Part shown: positions 37,693 through 47,068 of the stretch, one piece after another
Numbering within the stretch: the first letter of the stretch is position 1
How the letters are laid out: each line of letters begins with the position of its first letter
Source of the DNA: an archaeon
Lineage (GTDB): Archaea; Nanobdellota; Nanobdellia; Pacearchaeales; GW2011-AR1
Assembly: GCA_030679115.1 (NCBI GenBank)
Contig: JAUXTS010000047.1
Span: 1 to 48,674 of the forward strand
Direction of reading: 5' to 3'
Length of the DNA: 48,674 nt
Translations under genes and position numbers: made by a program
The notes under the pieces: generated by a model
Seen by the model: the letters and a program-made list of their open reading frames with translations, nothing else
What the model was told of the DNA's origin: nothing
The model's database searches: none

Positions 37693-38016
37693 ATTTATAA
37701 AAAATAGGCTGACTTTTTAAACCTTCCTGCTTATTACCACTATTAAATTACTATTTACATAGTGGCCATTCCTTCCAATTATAAACTATCAATCGGACTT
37801 TTATTTTATCCACTCGTCAGGTCGTAGAACACTGATTATACAAAATTGTTCCAAGTATTCACAACTTCGTCTAACATCATTAGGCTCAATTAAAAAATCG
37901 TGCTCCCTATTTACATTCGGGCTGGCTCGAAACCATTACGATTATTTTTCTTTCAGAAAAATTAGGGGGTCGGCTACGGGTTGCTTTGCAACAGATAGTC
38001 TTGACTTCGTCAAGAA

Positions 38017-38748
38017 TTATAACTTATCGGCTTCTTTCAACTTCATTCTTGTAGGGCTTAAATCAGAAACTAAATCATAAGTATTTCTAGAATAATCTCC
38101 AAAAATGTGCGAATTACCAAGAGTTACTAAAAATACTTTTTCAGGATTAGCAATATGAATATTTCTGATTTGGGCTGCAATTCTTTCATCTCTTTCTAAG
38201 ACACAGATTCTAAATAGCTCACTTCCATACCTTGAAATAAAATCATTCGAAGCAACCCGATCATATCTTGAATCAACATCTCTTTGATATTCTTCCACAG
38301 AACCCCTGTCAATAAAGTCTTTAATATCCATATCCATTGGCGTCAATAAATCCGCCATAGTTTTTCCACTGGCTAATTGCTGTCTTAACCAAGTTTGTTC
38401 AGCCGCACTCATGGAGTTACCTACCCCTTCATCAAGTTCTTTATCAAGGCAATATAATCTTATGTCTGGCGAGCCATTTTTGTAAACTTTTGGAACCCAC
38501 TCTTCAAAGTAAGAAGAATTAAACATTAATTTTAACCTTGCTATTTGTTCAGGAGTATATAATTTTTGAAAAGGAATTGTCTCGAGTTTTTTCTGTAAAT
38601 CTAAATGAACTTGCCACCCTCTTGTAGCCCCTTGTGGAGTTTGCTCTAAGCCTACAATTGAAGGTTTATAATAATTTAATACTCTTTCCAGTCTTTCTGG
38701 ACCTTTTAAATCATTATGCACTGAACCGACCAATATAATATTTCCCAT
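38017..38748 (-). CDS. TraB/EreA-like protein
   Basis: IILVGSVHNDLKGPERLERVLNYYKPSIVGLEQTPQG; VFLVTLGNSHIFG. Confidence 0.55.
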   Translation of the reverse strand: MGNIILVGSVHNDLKGPERLERVLNYYKPSIVGLEQTPQGATRGWQVHLDLQKKLETIPFQKLYTPEQIARLKLMFNSSYFEEWVPKVYKNGSPDIRLYCLDKELDEGVGNSMSAAEQTWLRQQLASGKTMADLLTPMDMDIKDFIDRGSVEEYQRDVDSRYDRVASNDFISRYGSELFRICVLERDERIAAQIRNIHIANPEKVFLVTLGNSHIFGDYSRNTYDLVSDLSPTRMKLKEADKL

Positions 38749-39129
38749 ATTAAATATTGTAAAAATTGCTTATTTATAAACTTTTCTATTTATAACTACT
38801 TAATAGTGACTACTCATAACGCCGACCCCCTAAAACCCCCAAGAGACTATCTCGCCAGCCCTCACTTTATTTCTAAAACTTCCCACCCACCCACGCACGA
38901 TTTTTTAACTCTTCGCAACTTCGTTGCTCGTTGTTTCATCTCTGAACTCTCCAGCCCTCAACTCGCTGCCGCTCGTGGAGGGAGTTTTCTAGGAAAAATG
39001 AAACTAACATCATTATACTCAATTTCTCCATTTCGTTCAGAATAATATAGCTACACTTGAAACTAAAATATAGTTTCATCTGAAACACAATTCCCCAAAT
39101 CTTATAAACCTCTAATTATCTATTGTATC

Positions 39130-40029
39130 ATGGCAGAGCGTTTATCCTTTGAAGATGAAATATCAAGAAACAAGTTCAAGTCATTTCTATTGATGATATT
39201 TGTATTCATAATCATAGTTGTCCTTGGATATATAATTTCCTATGCAGTAGACCCAAGCTATTTCTTTTTCATTATGATATTCGCAACAATATTTTCTCTT
39301 CTTTATATTGTTGTAAGCTATTACAATTCAGATAAAATCGCTCTTGCATCTGTAAACGCGAAACCTGCCTCGCAGGAAAGACATAGAATGCTTTTCAATG
39401 CCGTAGAGTCAATGTCTATTGCGTCAGGATTGCCAATGCCAAAAGTCTATGTAATGGAATCCGAACAAATCAATGCATTCGCTTCCGGAAGAGACCCACA
39501 ACACGCAGTCATTTGTGTAACAGCCGGTGCTCTCGAGAAATTAAACAAACAGCAATTGGAAGGAGTGATAGCCCATGAAATGTCCCATATAGCAAACTTT
39601 GACATTCGTTTCATGACTATTACTGCAGTAATGGTTGGGATGATTTCAATAATAGCACAAATTTATCTTCGCAGTTTATGGTTCTCATCTGGAAATAATA
39701 ATAGTAAAAAGAATGGAATTTTCATAATTTTGGGAATTATCGCTGCAATCCTTGCTCCTCTTGTAGCCCAACTCGCAGCATTAGCAATCTCAAGAAAGAG
39801 AGAATTCACAGCAGACGCCACGGGAGTTAAATTCACAAGATATCCCTCAGGATTGCGTTCAGCTTTGCAAGCCATAAAGAATGAACATGTTTCAAGCAAG
39901 GACGCTCACCACTATTCAAAAGCCGTCGCCCCATTGTTCATTTCCGACCCTTTCAAGAAGAAATTTCAGAATTTATTCTCAACGCACCCAGATGTTAATG
40001 AAAGAATAGCAAGATTGGATAGAATGTAA
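39130..40029 (+). CDS. htpX: Zinc metalloprotease HtpX
   Basis: VIAHEMSHIAN; REFTADATG. Confidence 0.96.
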   Translation: MAERLSFEDEISRNKFKSFLLMIFVFIIIVVLGYIISYAVDPSYFFFIMIFATIFSLLYIVVSYYNSDKIALASVNAKPASQERHRMLFNAVESMSIASGLPMPKVYVMESEQINAFASGRDPQHAVICVTAGALEKLNKQQLEGVIAHEMSHIANFDIRFMTITAVMVGMISIIAQIYLRSLWFSSGNNNSKKNGIFIILGIIAAILAPLVAQLAALAISRKREFTADATGVKFTRYPSGLRSALQAIKNEHVSSKDAHHYSKAVAPLFISDPFKKKFQNLFSTHPDVNERIARLDRM

Positions 40030-40074
40030 ATATTTTAAGGCAAATATTTATAACAAACATTTCTATAGAAAATT

Positions 40075-40614
40075 ATGGATAAGAAAGAGAGAATATCTAT
40101 TTTTATTGATGGAAATAACCTTTATCACAGCTTAAACAGAATAAAAGCAGGAAAAATTGATTACAAAAAACTGATTAACGAACTTGTTGGGAAAAGAATT
40201 CTCATAAATGTTTTTTATTATATCGCACCCTTAGATATAACTTCTAACGAGGAAAAATATTGGAAGCATCAAAAATTCTTAGCAGAATTAGAAAAGATAC
40301 CAGGATTTAAGATAGTTTTATGCACCTTAAGAAAATATCCAAAGCCAGACGGAACTTTTGGCTTTGAAGTCAAGGGCGATGATGTTTATCTTGCTAATGA
40401 TATGCTTGTTGGTGCCTATGAAAATCTCTATGATGGTGCTATTTTGATTTCAGGTGATGAAGATTTTATGCCAGTAGTAAATACTTTAAAGAAATTAAGT
40501 AAAAGAGTAGAGAATCTTTACTTTACGTCTAGTTCTTCTAAAAATCTTAGAAAGACGTGCACAGGCTATTTAAATATAAGAAATATTCTTGATAAAATAA
40601 AACTTGAAGAGTGA
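40075..40614 (+). CDS. NYN/LabA-like (DUF88) PIN-type nuclease
   Basis: SIFIDGNNLYHSL, KGDDVYLANDML, AILISGDEDFMPVV. Confidence 0.9.
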   Translation: MDKKERISIFIDGNNLYHSLNRIKAGKIDYKKLINELVGKRILINVFYYIAPLDITSNEEKYWKHQKFLAELEKIPGFKIVLCTLRKYPKPDGTFGFEVKGDDVYLANDMLVGAYENLYDGAILISGDEDFMPVVNTLKKLSKRVENLYFTSSSSKNLRKTCTGYLNIRNILDKIKLEE

Positions 40615-40710
40615 GTATAAGTCCGGTATTGCCCGAAGACCATACCGGGATAGTTATTAAAATTACTATTCTCCCAGACTTTAAAAATCCTTTGTTTTTC
40701 TCTGCATCTA

Positions 40711-41036
40711 CTTAGCTTTCTGAAGCTATTTATGAAAAAATAACCTGACTTCGTCGAGGATTATTTTTTCTGAAGAATTATCATTAGTCCGATAAAATAT
40801 CATCTAGGCAGTTAATCAATTAAGCAAGGCTTCTATTGACAAGACCTCCTTATCATATTTATTGACGATATAGGGAACTGCATAGCTTATGTCTCATTCA
40901 TTTTGCAGTTCTCTATCTGGAAAACTACGACTATCTGTGCTATAAATCACGCAGTTATCCATAACTAAGTGACTGGAAATTTATCTTTGGACTATGGACA
41001 AGATAAATTTTAATATTTTCACTTCAGAAAGCTAAG
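40711..41036. ncRNA. Candidate structured RNA or MITE-like element, ~326 nt
   Basis: Perfect 15-bp closing IR cttagctttctgaag (40711-40725)/cttcagaaagctaag (41022-41036) with 11-, 13- and 10-bp internal stems; no substantial ORF. Confidence 0.6.
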
Positions 41037-41063
41037 CAATAACGTTTTTCTAAAAAATTTGTA

Positions 41064-41119
41064 TTTTCTCAACGCACCCAGACATAAATGAGCGTATTTC
41101 TAGATTGGATAGAATGTAA
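41064..41119 (+). pseudogene. Remnant of a second htpX 3' end
   Basis: Encodes FSTHPDINERISRLDRM*, versus htpX FSTHPDVNERIARLDRM*. Confidence 0.8.
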
Positions 41120-41159
41120 TTACAATAAAGTTTATATACAAATTACTTCAGATATTTTT

Positions 41160-41489
41160 ATGAGCTTATCTTTTCATTATGAATGTAAATCTCCTTTAGT
41201 TCGAAATAAAAAAGAATCAATGGAAATAAGAGAAAAATTAGAAGTTCTTACAAATCTTCTTAGGGAAGCTTATAATATTGAAGGCGAGGGAATGGTTAAT
41301 GTAAGTTTTAGCAGTTTGCCTAGTACAATTTTACTGGAACCTTCAAAAAGAGCTAAAATAAGAAGGATAGGGCAGGACAGATATAGTTCAAGATTAGAAG
41401 GAAAGTTTGTCTGCTCTTCACCATCGCATGTTACAATAGAATTGCATGATAGAAGATATATTATAAGGTATGCTCCCCAGAAGCATTGA
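41160..41489 (+). CDS. Hypothetical protein (start trimmed to MSLSFHYECK)
   Basis: The upstream part of the track ORF overlaps the htpX remnant in another frame. Confidence 0.5.
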   Translation: MSLSFHYECKSPLVRNKKESMEIREKLEVLTNLLREAYNIEGEGMVNVSFSSLPSTILLEPSKRAKIRRIGQDRYSSRLEGKFVCSSPSHVTIELHDRRYIIRYAPQKH

Positions 41490-41533
41490 GTTTCAATTCC
41501 TTCTGGCATCTAGATAAGTTACTATAAAATTAT

Positions 41534-41728
41534 TTATTTCCCAAGCTCAAGTCTCAAAGCAATATATCCCAAATACCCTGTAATTGCAAGGCAAACCCAT
41601 GAAGCCCAAACAGGAACTACAATTTCTCCTAATTGCATTGTCCAGCCATAAGCTAATTTTATAATATTTAGAACAGCAAGCGCAGTAAATACAATCGCGC
41701 TTGCAATGAAATAAGTTTTCTCTTTCAT
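41534..41728 (-). CDS. Small membrane protein
   Basis: Two TM helices. Confidence 0.5.
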   Translation of the reverse strand: MKEKTYFIASAIVFTALAVLNIIKLAYGWTMQLGEIVVPVWASWVCLAITGYLGYIALRLELGK

Positions 41729-41861
41729 AGCATAATAAAATTTTTACCCTATATAAACGTTTTTAACGCTCAAATTGGTTGGATTCTTTTTTCCAATTTG
41801 AGGCTTAAAAATCTTAACAATTCAACAGAGGATTTTTAATATATCTGTTCTAATATTTATT

Positions 41862-42323
41862 ATGCAAAAAGTATCAGCAGGACTATTGATGTATAAAATA
41901 AGGAACAATCAATTGGAATTCTTCCTAGCTCATCCTGGAGGCCCATTCTGGAAAAACAAGGACGACGGCACCTGGGGAATTCCAAAAGGAGAGATTCACG
42001 ACTCAGAAGAACCGTTAGAAGCAGCAAAAAGAGAGTTCAAGGAAGAGACAGGAATAACTCCAAAAGAGCCATTTATTTCTCTAGGAGAGATAACTCAAAA
42101 ATCCGGCAAGGTTGTTCACGCCTGGGCTTTTGAAGGCGATTGGAGTGGTTTACTAATGGGCTCAAGCTATGTCACAATGGAATATCCTGCTAAATCTGGA
42201 AAGACAATAAAATTCCCAGAGATAGACAAAGCCGGCTTCTTCACGCTTGAAAAAGCAAAGAAGATTATCAATCCAGCCCAATACGAATTGCTTTTGCGCC
42301 TGAAAGATTACTTGAAGCTATAG
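41862..42323 (+). CDS. NUDIX hydrolase
   Basis: GEIHDSEEPLEAAKREFKEETG; close to the Nudix box GX5EX7REUXEEXGU. Confidence 0.93.
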   Translation: MQKVSAGLLMYKIRNNQLEFFLAHPGGPFWKNKDDGTWGIPKGEIHDSEEPLEAAKREFKEETGITPKEPFISLGEITQKSGKVVHAWAFEGDWSGLLMGSSYVTMEYPAKSGKTIKFPEIDKAGFFTLEKAKKIINPAQYELLLRLKDYLKL

Positions 42324-43147
42324 GGGATCTTCTTTATCTCCTCTAATCTTTTATTTGCGCTCAGCGAAGAAGAAAAAATCTTCCAGAATATCTTGCTGGC
42401 CCATTCAGCCCACTCCTTGTCTTTTATAGTATAATACAAAAACAACTTCTTGTTCAGTTCTTTTATTTTTCCCGTTGGTTCGCTGACTTCTTTTATCCTT
42501 AATAACTTATTGTCGACTATCACTGCTCTAAAAGGATTCTCGCAATGCCTTATCTCTATAGCTTCTTTTCCATACTTGAAATTCAAGGACAGCATCCTTT
42601 CAATATTTTCCTTTCCAGCGATATCCACCCTGCATACTATCTTTATCGGGATTCCCTTCAGGATAAGTTTCTCAAAAGTCTCAAACATATCCATCTTTTT
42701 GTTATTTAAATTAATGAAAGACAGATTGCCGGAAAAAATCAAAATCTGTTTCTCGGCGCCAAGCATTATCCTGCTCAATTCAGGAATGTTAGTCGACTCT
42801 TCATAATCTACCTCCACTTTCTTTTTATTTGCATCAACATATTGGAAGATGTCAAATGCAGAAAAATCTTCCTTTCTTTTTGCTTTTAGAATATCTTGCT
42901 CAAGTTTTTCCTGGAATATGGAATGGCTTATTTTGTCAACTGAAGCCCAAAAAACAATCTTCAGCGCCCCTCTTGTACCCTCTCTGAAAACTCTTGTGGA
43001 TATAGTTCCAAAATTCTTCTCTATTTCTTCAATATACCTATCAGCAGTCCTCCAGTTTTTCTCGATATGCCCGGCAATCTCCTGCACGCTCCTTGGCTTC
43101 GCATAGACAAAATCCTCTATTTTCTTTATCACCTCTGAATTAATCAT
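42308..43147 (-). CDS. HTH protein with TrmB-like/PLD-like effector region
   Basis: N-terminal HTH (RSVQEIAGHIEKNWRTADRYIEEIEK); central KQILIFSGNLSF...KGIPIKIVCRVD. Confidence 0.6.
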   Translation of the reverse strand: MINSEVIKKIEDFVYAKPRSVQEIAGHIEKNWRTADRYIEEIEKNFGTISTRVFREGTRGALKIVFWASVDKISHSIFQEKLEQDILKAKRKEDFSAFDIFQYVDANKKKVEVDYEESTNIPELSRIMLGAEKQILIFSGNLSFINLNNKKMDMFETFEKLILKGIPIKIVCRVDIAGKENIERMLSLNFKYGKEAIEIRHCENPFRAVIVDNKLLRIKEVSEPTGKIKELNKKLFLYYTIKDKEWAEWASKIFWKIFSSSLSANKRLEEIKKIPYSFK

Positions 43148-43252
43148 ATAATCTCTAATCTTTCCTTATATTTAATCTTTTTTATTATATACAACACTAT
43201 TGACAACTTTTTGTCAAAAAGAGGTATATAGTTTACAACTCTATGTATAATT

Positions 43253-43822
43253 ATGAAAGTGATAGAATTTTTGGGAATGCCAAGAGCAGGAAAGACTACA
43301 GCTATTGAAATTATGGAATCTTATTTCAAACACGAGGGAAAGAGAGTCAGGGTGGTATATGAAGGCGCAAGAGTTTCTCCTTTAGATAAGTCTGATAGGT
43401 ATAATTACAACGCTTGGAGTTTTCACAATACTGTAAACAGAATTCTTGAAGCAAGACTAGACCATTATGATTTTATTTTAGTTGACAGGGGGATATTAGA
43501 TCATTTTTCATTTTTAGAAGCCATAACAAAACACAAAGATGCGACTTCAGCCAAAGAATATTATCTTTCATTTTTAAATCTCCAAGATAAAGAAATTTTC
43601 TTTTCGATTAATCCTGAAGAAGCGATTAAAAGAGAAAAAAAGCATAAACCCTTCTTAGGGAGAGTTTTTAATAAGCTATTTTTAGAACAGCTTTTATTTT
43701 CTTATAATAGAACGATAGATTTTGCTCGGTCTAATTTATGTAGAAAACTTATTCATATTGACGGAACCAAAAAATTTGAAGATAACTACCAAGAAGTTAT
43801 AAGGATTGCGCAAACTTTTTAA
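43253..43822 (+). CDS. P-loop kinase, deoxynucleoside/thymidylate kinase-like
   Basis: Walker A GMPRAGKTT; FILVDRGILDHFSFLEA. Confidence 0.8.
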   Translation: MKVIEFLGMPRAGKTTAIEIMESYFKHEGKRVRVVYEGARVSPLDKSDRYNYNAWSFHNTVNRILEARLDHYDFILVDRGILDHFSFLEAITKHKDATSAKEYYLSFLNLQDKEIFFSINPEEAIKREKKHKPFLGRVFNKLFLEQLLFSYNRTIDFARSNLCRKLIHIDGTKKFEDNYQEVIRIAQTF

Positions 43823-43844
43823 CTGCCTTTCTCTTTTTCTCTAG

Positions 43845-44417
43845 ATGAAACCTCTCCCATTAAATTTCTTCAATAACTCAACAGCCGAAGTAGCCAAAGC
43901 TCTTCTTGGATGTTATCTTGTAAATGAAACTCCACAAGGAGAAGCTATAGGAAAAATAGTGGAAACTGAAGCGTATTTATCAGACGACCCTGCATCTCAT
44001 TCATCCAAAGGAATTACAGAAAGAAACAAACCAATGTTCTCTCATCCTGGAACAATTTATATTTATTTTACATATGGAATGTATCATTGTTTTAATATTG
44101 CGACGCGAGAAAAAGGAATAGGAGAAGCTGTTCTTATACGGGCTCTCGAACCAATTAAAGGATTGGAATTGATGAAAAAACGCAGAAAAACAGACAATAT
44201 CAAAGAATTATGCAATGGCCCGGCAAAATTAGTCCAGGCCTTAGATATTTCAAAAAAACTTAACAATTCTCCCATAAATTCTTCATCATTGAAAATATTT
44301 CAACCAGACAATAATAAAATTAAAATAACGACTGCAAAAAGAATAGGCATTTCAAAAGGAGCAGAACTCCCATTAAGATTCTTTATTAAAGATAATAAAT
44401 TTGTCTCTAAACCTTAG
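43845..44417 (+). CDS. mpg: 3-methyladenine DNA glycosylase (AAG/MPG family)
   Basis: ALLGCYLV, IVETEAYLSDDPASHSSKG, YIYFTYGMYHCFN, LCNGPAKL. Confidence 0.95.
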   Translation: MKPLPLNFFNNSTAEVAKALLGCYLVNETPQGEAIGKIVETEAYLSDDPASHSSKGITERNKPMFSHPGTIYIYFTYGMYHCFNIATREKGIGEAVLIRALEPIKGLELMKKRRKTDNIKELCNGPAKLVQALDISKKLNNSPINSSSLKIFQPDNNKIKITTAKRIGISKGAELPLRFFIKDNKFVSKP

Positions 44418-44449
44418 ATTTAAATAGGATATTCTTATGATAAACCGAC

Positions 44450-44824
44450 ATGAATATCCATCATTTGCCCGAAACAGCAAAACCGATTTATATAGAAATG
44501 TCAAGAGAATTCTCTAATGTCTCTTATGACGAGCTAAAAATCTATCACATAATGGGTAAGAAAGATTTTAGAAAACTTATAAATGTCGCGTTTGAATATG
44601 CGTATCAGAAAGCAAAGTTCTTTGGGATAGATCAGAAATCAAAAAAATTTATAGAACTATGCCAATCAAGAAGAAGGCAGGATGTTACTGAAATTTTAAG
44701 AGATATAGAATTTGGGAGTAAATTAGGATTCAAGCCAAGTTATGAACCATTTAACGAAGAAGAAATAATTAATTTAATAAAAGAAGAATGTATAAATAAA
44801 ATTAAGGGATATAAGGGAAAATAA
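44450..44824 (+). CDS. Hypothetical protein
   Basis: ORF track. Confidence 0.5.
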   Translation: MNIHHLPETAKPIYIEMSREFSNVSYDELKIYHIMGKKDFRKLINVAFEYAYQKAKFFGIDQKSKKFIELCQSRRRQDVTEILRDIEFGSKLGFKPSYEPFNEEEIINLIKEECINKIKGYKGK

Positions 44825-44926
44825 TAAACTCCTTGAAGTTTGTTAGGAGTTTATGAGACAAGAATAAAACTATTAAAATAAATTATTCAATTACAGATTA
44901 AAATCTTAGTTTTATTCTTTGGATAA

Positions 44927-46882
44927 TTACTGCCTATTCAAAAATCCCTTGATAAATCCTGAATGATTTCCTCTATTTGTTACTGAATTCAATTTCCAAC
45001 CTTTCTCAGCTATCTTTTCAACTTTTACTCTGCCCAGCGTCTTCCTGTGGGCTTCTCCAGACATTAAAACATTGGATTCTGCATTATCTGCGAGCTTTCT
45101 TGATACAAGAGATACATTTCCAACAGAAGTGTATTCCATTCCACCCATCTTTGGTTCTATAATCATCTCTCCCTGATGTATTCCTATACCAAATTGAATC
45201 TTCTGCCCATACTTTCTATTATGCTCATTAAATATTTGTTCGGCTTCTTTAGCAAAATTAGCTGCACTTAAGATATTATCCTGCTGTTTAGTTAAAGCAG
45301 GAGAGAATATCACTGATTTGAAACTATCATTCGATTGTATTTTTGCTTTTGATTCTTTTGCTTTTCTCATTACTCTTTCTATAGTTTCAGCAGCAGGCCC
45401 TTCAGAATTTTTAATTTCCTCAAGATTCTTTATCTTTACGCTGACTAAACTGCAAACTTCTTTTCCTGAATTGCTCAAAACTGCTTTCTCTTGTGGCATA
45501 ACTGAAATAATTTTCGGACTATTTTCTGTTATTCTTGCCATTTTTGGCGTTCTTCCCACAAATTGATTCCCAGATATTTTTTTATAATTTACGAAGGCAA
45601 ATGCTCCAAATAGCATTATCAAAAAGAACCAAACTAAAAATGAAGTTGACCAGGCAGTATCCAAATAACCATCCTTTACGGCGATTGCATTTCCAGTAAG
45701 GAAAGAACTTCCTACGACTTTATCTCCACTATCATCTTTAACTAATATGTCATAATTTCCGTCTGGAGCAGCCAAAAAGAACTTTTTGCTCTCTCCAACT
45801 TTTAGATTTAATTCTTTGCTCTTTGAAACTCCGCCGATTACAACTTCAATTGTCTTGTTAAAGATAACATTTCCAGTATTAGTAACAACCAATGTATCTT
45901 CAGTTAAATCGAATGAAGCTTCCTGCAATTCAGTTACATAAAAAGTTTTATCATTTTCAATAGAATCTTTCTTTGCTTTTACTTTCCATCCGCCAGGAGC
46001 ATAATTTTTCCCTATTTCAATTACCTGAACTTCTTTTGATTTTATCATATTTTCTGCAAATATTTCACCAGAAGGAGTATAAATTGTGACATCAACGTCT
46101 TCATTCATAATTGTGCCGTTTTGGTCAAGCAATAAAGAAGTATAACTAATCTCCCCATTAGGATTTACCGTTAAAATATCAAAAGCGATATCAATTTTAG
46201 TAGGAACTTGTCTTATTATAATTTCAATTCCAGTGCTTCCTTCATTTATTGTAGCACCATTCAAATCTTTTTCATATGCTCGGACATTTAATTCATATTT
46301 TCCTGCTGGTGCTTTTGCTGGAAGAATTACAGGAATATCAAGATTTCCATCCCCCACTATTTTTGTAATGCTGATTATTAATTCTGAAGAAGTTATTTCA
46401 ACAAAACCATTCAGATAAGCTCCATTAGTTTTTATTGCCTTTCCAGAAACAATTACGCTTTCTCCCGGTCCAAAAATAGTATTTGAGGCATTTGCTTCTA
46501 CTACAACGCTATTGCTTAATCCAAAATTCTGGCTTTCTCTCTCTTCAGAGCCATATTTTGCCTTTAATATGCATGTCCCCTGCAATTTTCCTACAATTAT
46601 ATAATCTAATCTTAAGTTTATGGGCACAATTTTCTGTTCTCCCCCATTAACTTCATGGCTTGTTCTATAAATCTCGCTTGTCTCTCCATTACAGATAAGT
46701 TTTACAATCAAGAAATCATTTGTTAATACCTGTGGATTAAGACTAATATTGACTGACATTCTATCTCCAAGATTATAAATTGAAGCTGGTTGCCCTATCA
46801 AAACCGAAGCAGATTGAGTTCCTTCAGCGAAACATAAAGGAATAAGAAATATTGCTATAAAGATAAATAACCCTTTTTTCAT
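44927..46882 (-). CDS. Exported membrane protein with a degenerate class III nucleotidyl-cyclase-like cytoplasmic domain
   Basis: Signal peptide from MKKGLFIFIAIFLIPLCFA, beta-rich extracellular part, TM (FLVWFFLIMLFGAFAFV), then FGIGIHQGEMIIEPKMGGMEYTSVGNVSLVSRKLADNAESNVLMS. Confidence 0.75.
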   Translation of the reverse strand: MKKGLFIFIAIFLIPLCFAEGTQSASVLIGQPASIYNLGDRMSVNISLNPQVLTNDFLIVKLICNGETSEIYRTSHEVNGGEQKIVPINLRLDYIIVGKLQGTCILKAKYGSEERESQNFGLSNSVVVEANASNTIFGPGESVIVSGKAIKTNGAYLNGFVEITSSELIISITKIVGDGNLDIPVILPAKAPAGKYELNVRAYEKDLNGATINEGSTGIEIIIRQVPTKIDIAFDILTVNPNGEISYTSLLLDQNGTIMNEDVDVTIYTPSGEIFAENMIKSKEVQVIEIGKNYAPGGWKVKAKKDSIENDKTFYVTELQEASFDLTEDTLVVTNTGNVIFNKTIEVVIGGVSKSKELNLKVGESKKFFLAAPDGNYDILVKDDSGDKVVGSSFLTGNAIAVKDGYLDTAWSTSFLVWFFLIMLFGAFAFVNYKKISGNQFVGRTPKMARITENSPKIISVMPQEKAVLSNSGKEVCSLVSVKIKNLEEIKNSEGPAAETIERVMRKAKESKAKIQSNDSFKSVIFSPALTKQQDNILSAANFAKEAEQIFNEHNRKYGQKIQFGIGIHQGEMIIEPKMGGMEYTSVGNVSLVSRKLADNAESNVLMSGEAHRKTLGRVKVEKIAEKGWKLNSVTNRGNHSGFIKGFLNRQ

Positions 46883-46898
46883 ATTATTTATATCACTT

Positions 46899-47030
46899 TT
46901 CCGTATATAAACCTTATGCGGAAGCATGAGGTACTGGGAAGTTTACTTCACAGAAACTTGCTGTGGCTTTCAAGTTTTATGCTTGAGAAATTTTCCCCAT
47001 TTCTCAATGTATAAACCTTATGCGGAAGCA
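46899..47030. repeat. 21-bp direct repeat (tataaaccttatgcggaagca) flanking stem-loops in a divergent intergenic region
   Basis: Copies at 46906-46926 and 47010-47030; hairpins 46899-46923, 46954-46977 and 46983-47007. Confidence 0.85.
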
Positions 47031-47068
47031 ACCCCACATTTTATAAATATCCTCTTCTATAAAATATC

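Noticed and set aside
38806-39045. + ORF of 79 aa in the C-rich segment
   Set aside because: Low-complexity composition and overlap with repeats and hairpins; reads as non-coding.
40621-41040. RNase P RNA or SRP RNA
   Set aside because: I could not find the conserved core motifs on either strand, although an Infernal scan would be decisive.
41088-41159. Upstream portion of ORF 41088..41489
   Set aside because: Overlaps the htpX remnant in a different frame; the start at 41160 is more likely.
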